From Litsea cubeba (lineage: Eukaryota; Streptophyta; Magnoliopsida; Laurales; Lauraceae), in assembly GCA_012931725.1 (NCBI GenBank), contig CM022951.1, positions 77,554,453-77,618,452 of the forward strand: 64,000 bases of DNA. Reading direction: 5' to 3'. Below the pieces are notes generated by a model. The model saw nothing but the letters and a program-made list of their open reading frames with translations, was not told the DNA's origin and did no database searches. Below, piece by piece: positions 62,832-64,000 of the stretch (positions are counted from its first letter, which is position 1; every line of letters begins with the position of its first letter). Made by a program: the position numbers and the translations under genes.

Positions 62832-64000
62832 TGATGTGCTCAAATTATTAACCGCAATCACACAACTATCTATTAAGTAGATAATGGCAAATACGGGTCG
62901 ATCCACAGAGATTTGTAGAAATAAGATCCAAAAATCCTCGATCAGTTTTCACACTAGGGATTTAAAACCACAATTAATCAAGAAATTAATAACTAAAATG
63001 ATATCAAAGGAAATCTAAATACAAACTAATCAGAGAAAGAGAGATCAGGGTATTGAATTTCACCAAAATAGATTTAATCATTCCAAAATTACATCATAGT
63101 CTTATCCCAACAAAACTCAATCCAATGTGCAAGCAACTGCCTTGGATCGGAAGATTTAGCTTTGAAAACTTTTTTCTCTTACAAATTAAATTCTCTAATT
63201 AGTACCTAAGACTCCCTTCACTTCAATATGTTGAAAATCTAATAACTATTTATCAAGATCAAGCACAAACCATTAAATGAATTTAACCAAAACATGATAT
63301 GTCAAGATCAAGCATAAAAAGTAAAAGATATTCCAAATAATCTTTATAAAATCAGAAGTTGAATAACATTCATGAAGGAGAATCTATTAAATCACTAAGC
63401 ATAATGAGGGAAAGACATAGAAGAATAAGGAACGATCTCACCGGTTTTGGTTTCCTCCTCCACCCTAATCCATGGATTAGCCAAGCATTGTAGAACAAAC
63501 AACAATAAAGAAGCAAATCTCCATTATTGAAAGCCTTCAAAGTTGTTTATTACACCACTAAATCTCCACCTTCACTTTCTAACAAAGATTAAAGAAAAAT
63601 TAAAATACTCTCGGAGCAAGAGAGAGCCTCCCCTTAAAAAGAAAAAAATACAAGAAGAAAAAGAAAGACAAATCTTTCAAATTCGTCATCCCCCATATCC
63701 CTCCAATTGACAGCCTGTTTTGACCCCCAAAACGTCAGAATTGGGAGATCCTCGTGAGACATGATATTCTTTTCCTTTGAGTCCTCTTTCCAACGCATCT
63801 GATCTTGCCTTAATTGGAGTCTTGAGTCACAAGTTATTGTCAAAATAGTAAAGCTTGCGCAGGATGGCTATAATTCCGAAAATCTTCTTTCCTTCATGAT
63901 TTGATCACTTGCTAAAGAATAGCATTCTTATTGATGTCCATGAGATTCCTTCCCTTCTTTTAAAGTTGATTGCTATTTTTTAGCAACCATTAGCAAGCAT
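62832..64000 (-). repeat. 5' LTR of Athila element, cut by window end
   Basis: TGATGTGCTC start; 1169 of an expected 1479 bp are visible, matching 52859-54027 almost perfectly. The short frame at 63634-63843 is repeated at 53661-53870 and is simply LTR sequence. Confidence 0.88.

Larger units (their letters stand above)
54738..64000 (-). mobile_element. Athila-lineage Ty3/gypsy element, 3' LTR missing
   Basis: Minus strand: 5' LTR 62832 to beyond the window, tRNA-Asp primer site 62810-62826, gag (61828-60653), protease (59648-60379 and 59094-59708), pol (59119-56186), and a 1.4-kb 3' untranslated region ending GCTCGAGGACTAGCAAA and GGTTTAGGGGTA at about 54738. The RT motif FMDDF and Asp-tRNA primer fit Athila. 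The LTR that should follow at the 3' end is absent; copia sequence follows instead. Two stops and two frameshifts interrupt gag-pol. Confidence 0.87.

Overview
The window is nuclear DNA from a flowering plant. The evidence is the lineages of its mobile elements (Tekay, Tat and Athila Ty3/gypsy, Ty1/copia, MULEs, TRIMs), plant-type tRNA primer sites, and remnants of two plant host genes. The species cannot be fixed from the sequence. No bacterial or organellar signature, rRNA, functional tRNA or CRISPR array was seen. Almost every protein-coding stretch is broken.

Layout: 1-4973 is the 5' part of a minus-strand Tekay/Del-type gypsy (protease, gag, PBS, 3.04-kb LTR). It is inserted into a MULE whose transposase start, AT minisatellite and end occupy 4974-6834. 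7215-7744 holds three LTRs of a tandem TRIM. 8380-8876 is a fragment of an Athila-type extra ORF. From 9065 a plus-strand ankyrin/PGG gene of the ACD6 type begins. Its three recognisable exons (9065-9681, 26927-27470, about 35851-36328) are spread over 27 kb. Intron 1 (17.2 kb) carries a complete 12.5-kb Tat-lineage gypsy (10389-22863, TSD taaac) and an LTR with adjoining primer site from another element (25059-26843). The next intron carries a MITE, a probable Pack-MULE with an RPL4 fragment (30290 to about 33775, itself hit by a solo LTR) and a LINE remnant. The last ACD6 exon is duplicated in tandem.

37825-42191 is a non-autonomous relative of the Tat element (same primer site, polypurine tract and 3' repeat type, no pol, LTRs identical by eye, TSD gttat), filled with 80-82 bp tandem repeats. 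43224-43780 is a probable hAT-type non-autonomous element. 44345-48976 holds the last six exons of a minus-strand BTAF1/MOT1 gene (SNF2-type TBP remover). A TRIM sits in one of its introns and a copia LTR cuts through its upstream exon. That copia (48977 to about 54737) is itself broken by an Athila LTR (52859-54337) and by an Athila internal region (about 54738-62831) followed by its 5' LTR (62832 to the window end).

Most notable: the Tat element carries on its opposite strand a complete three-exon gene (790 codons, GT-AG introns that keep the frame, poly(A) signal) convergent with its gag-pol. Also notable are an autonomous/non-autonomous Tat pair side by side, a strict 80/160-bp repeat array, two MULEs sharing ends and a TTATCTGA minisatellite, and an Athila LTR separated from its internal region by 400 bp of copia sequence. 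Similarity calls rest on motif recognition by eye; no database search was run.
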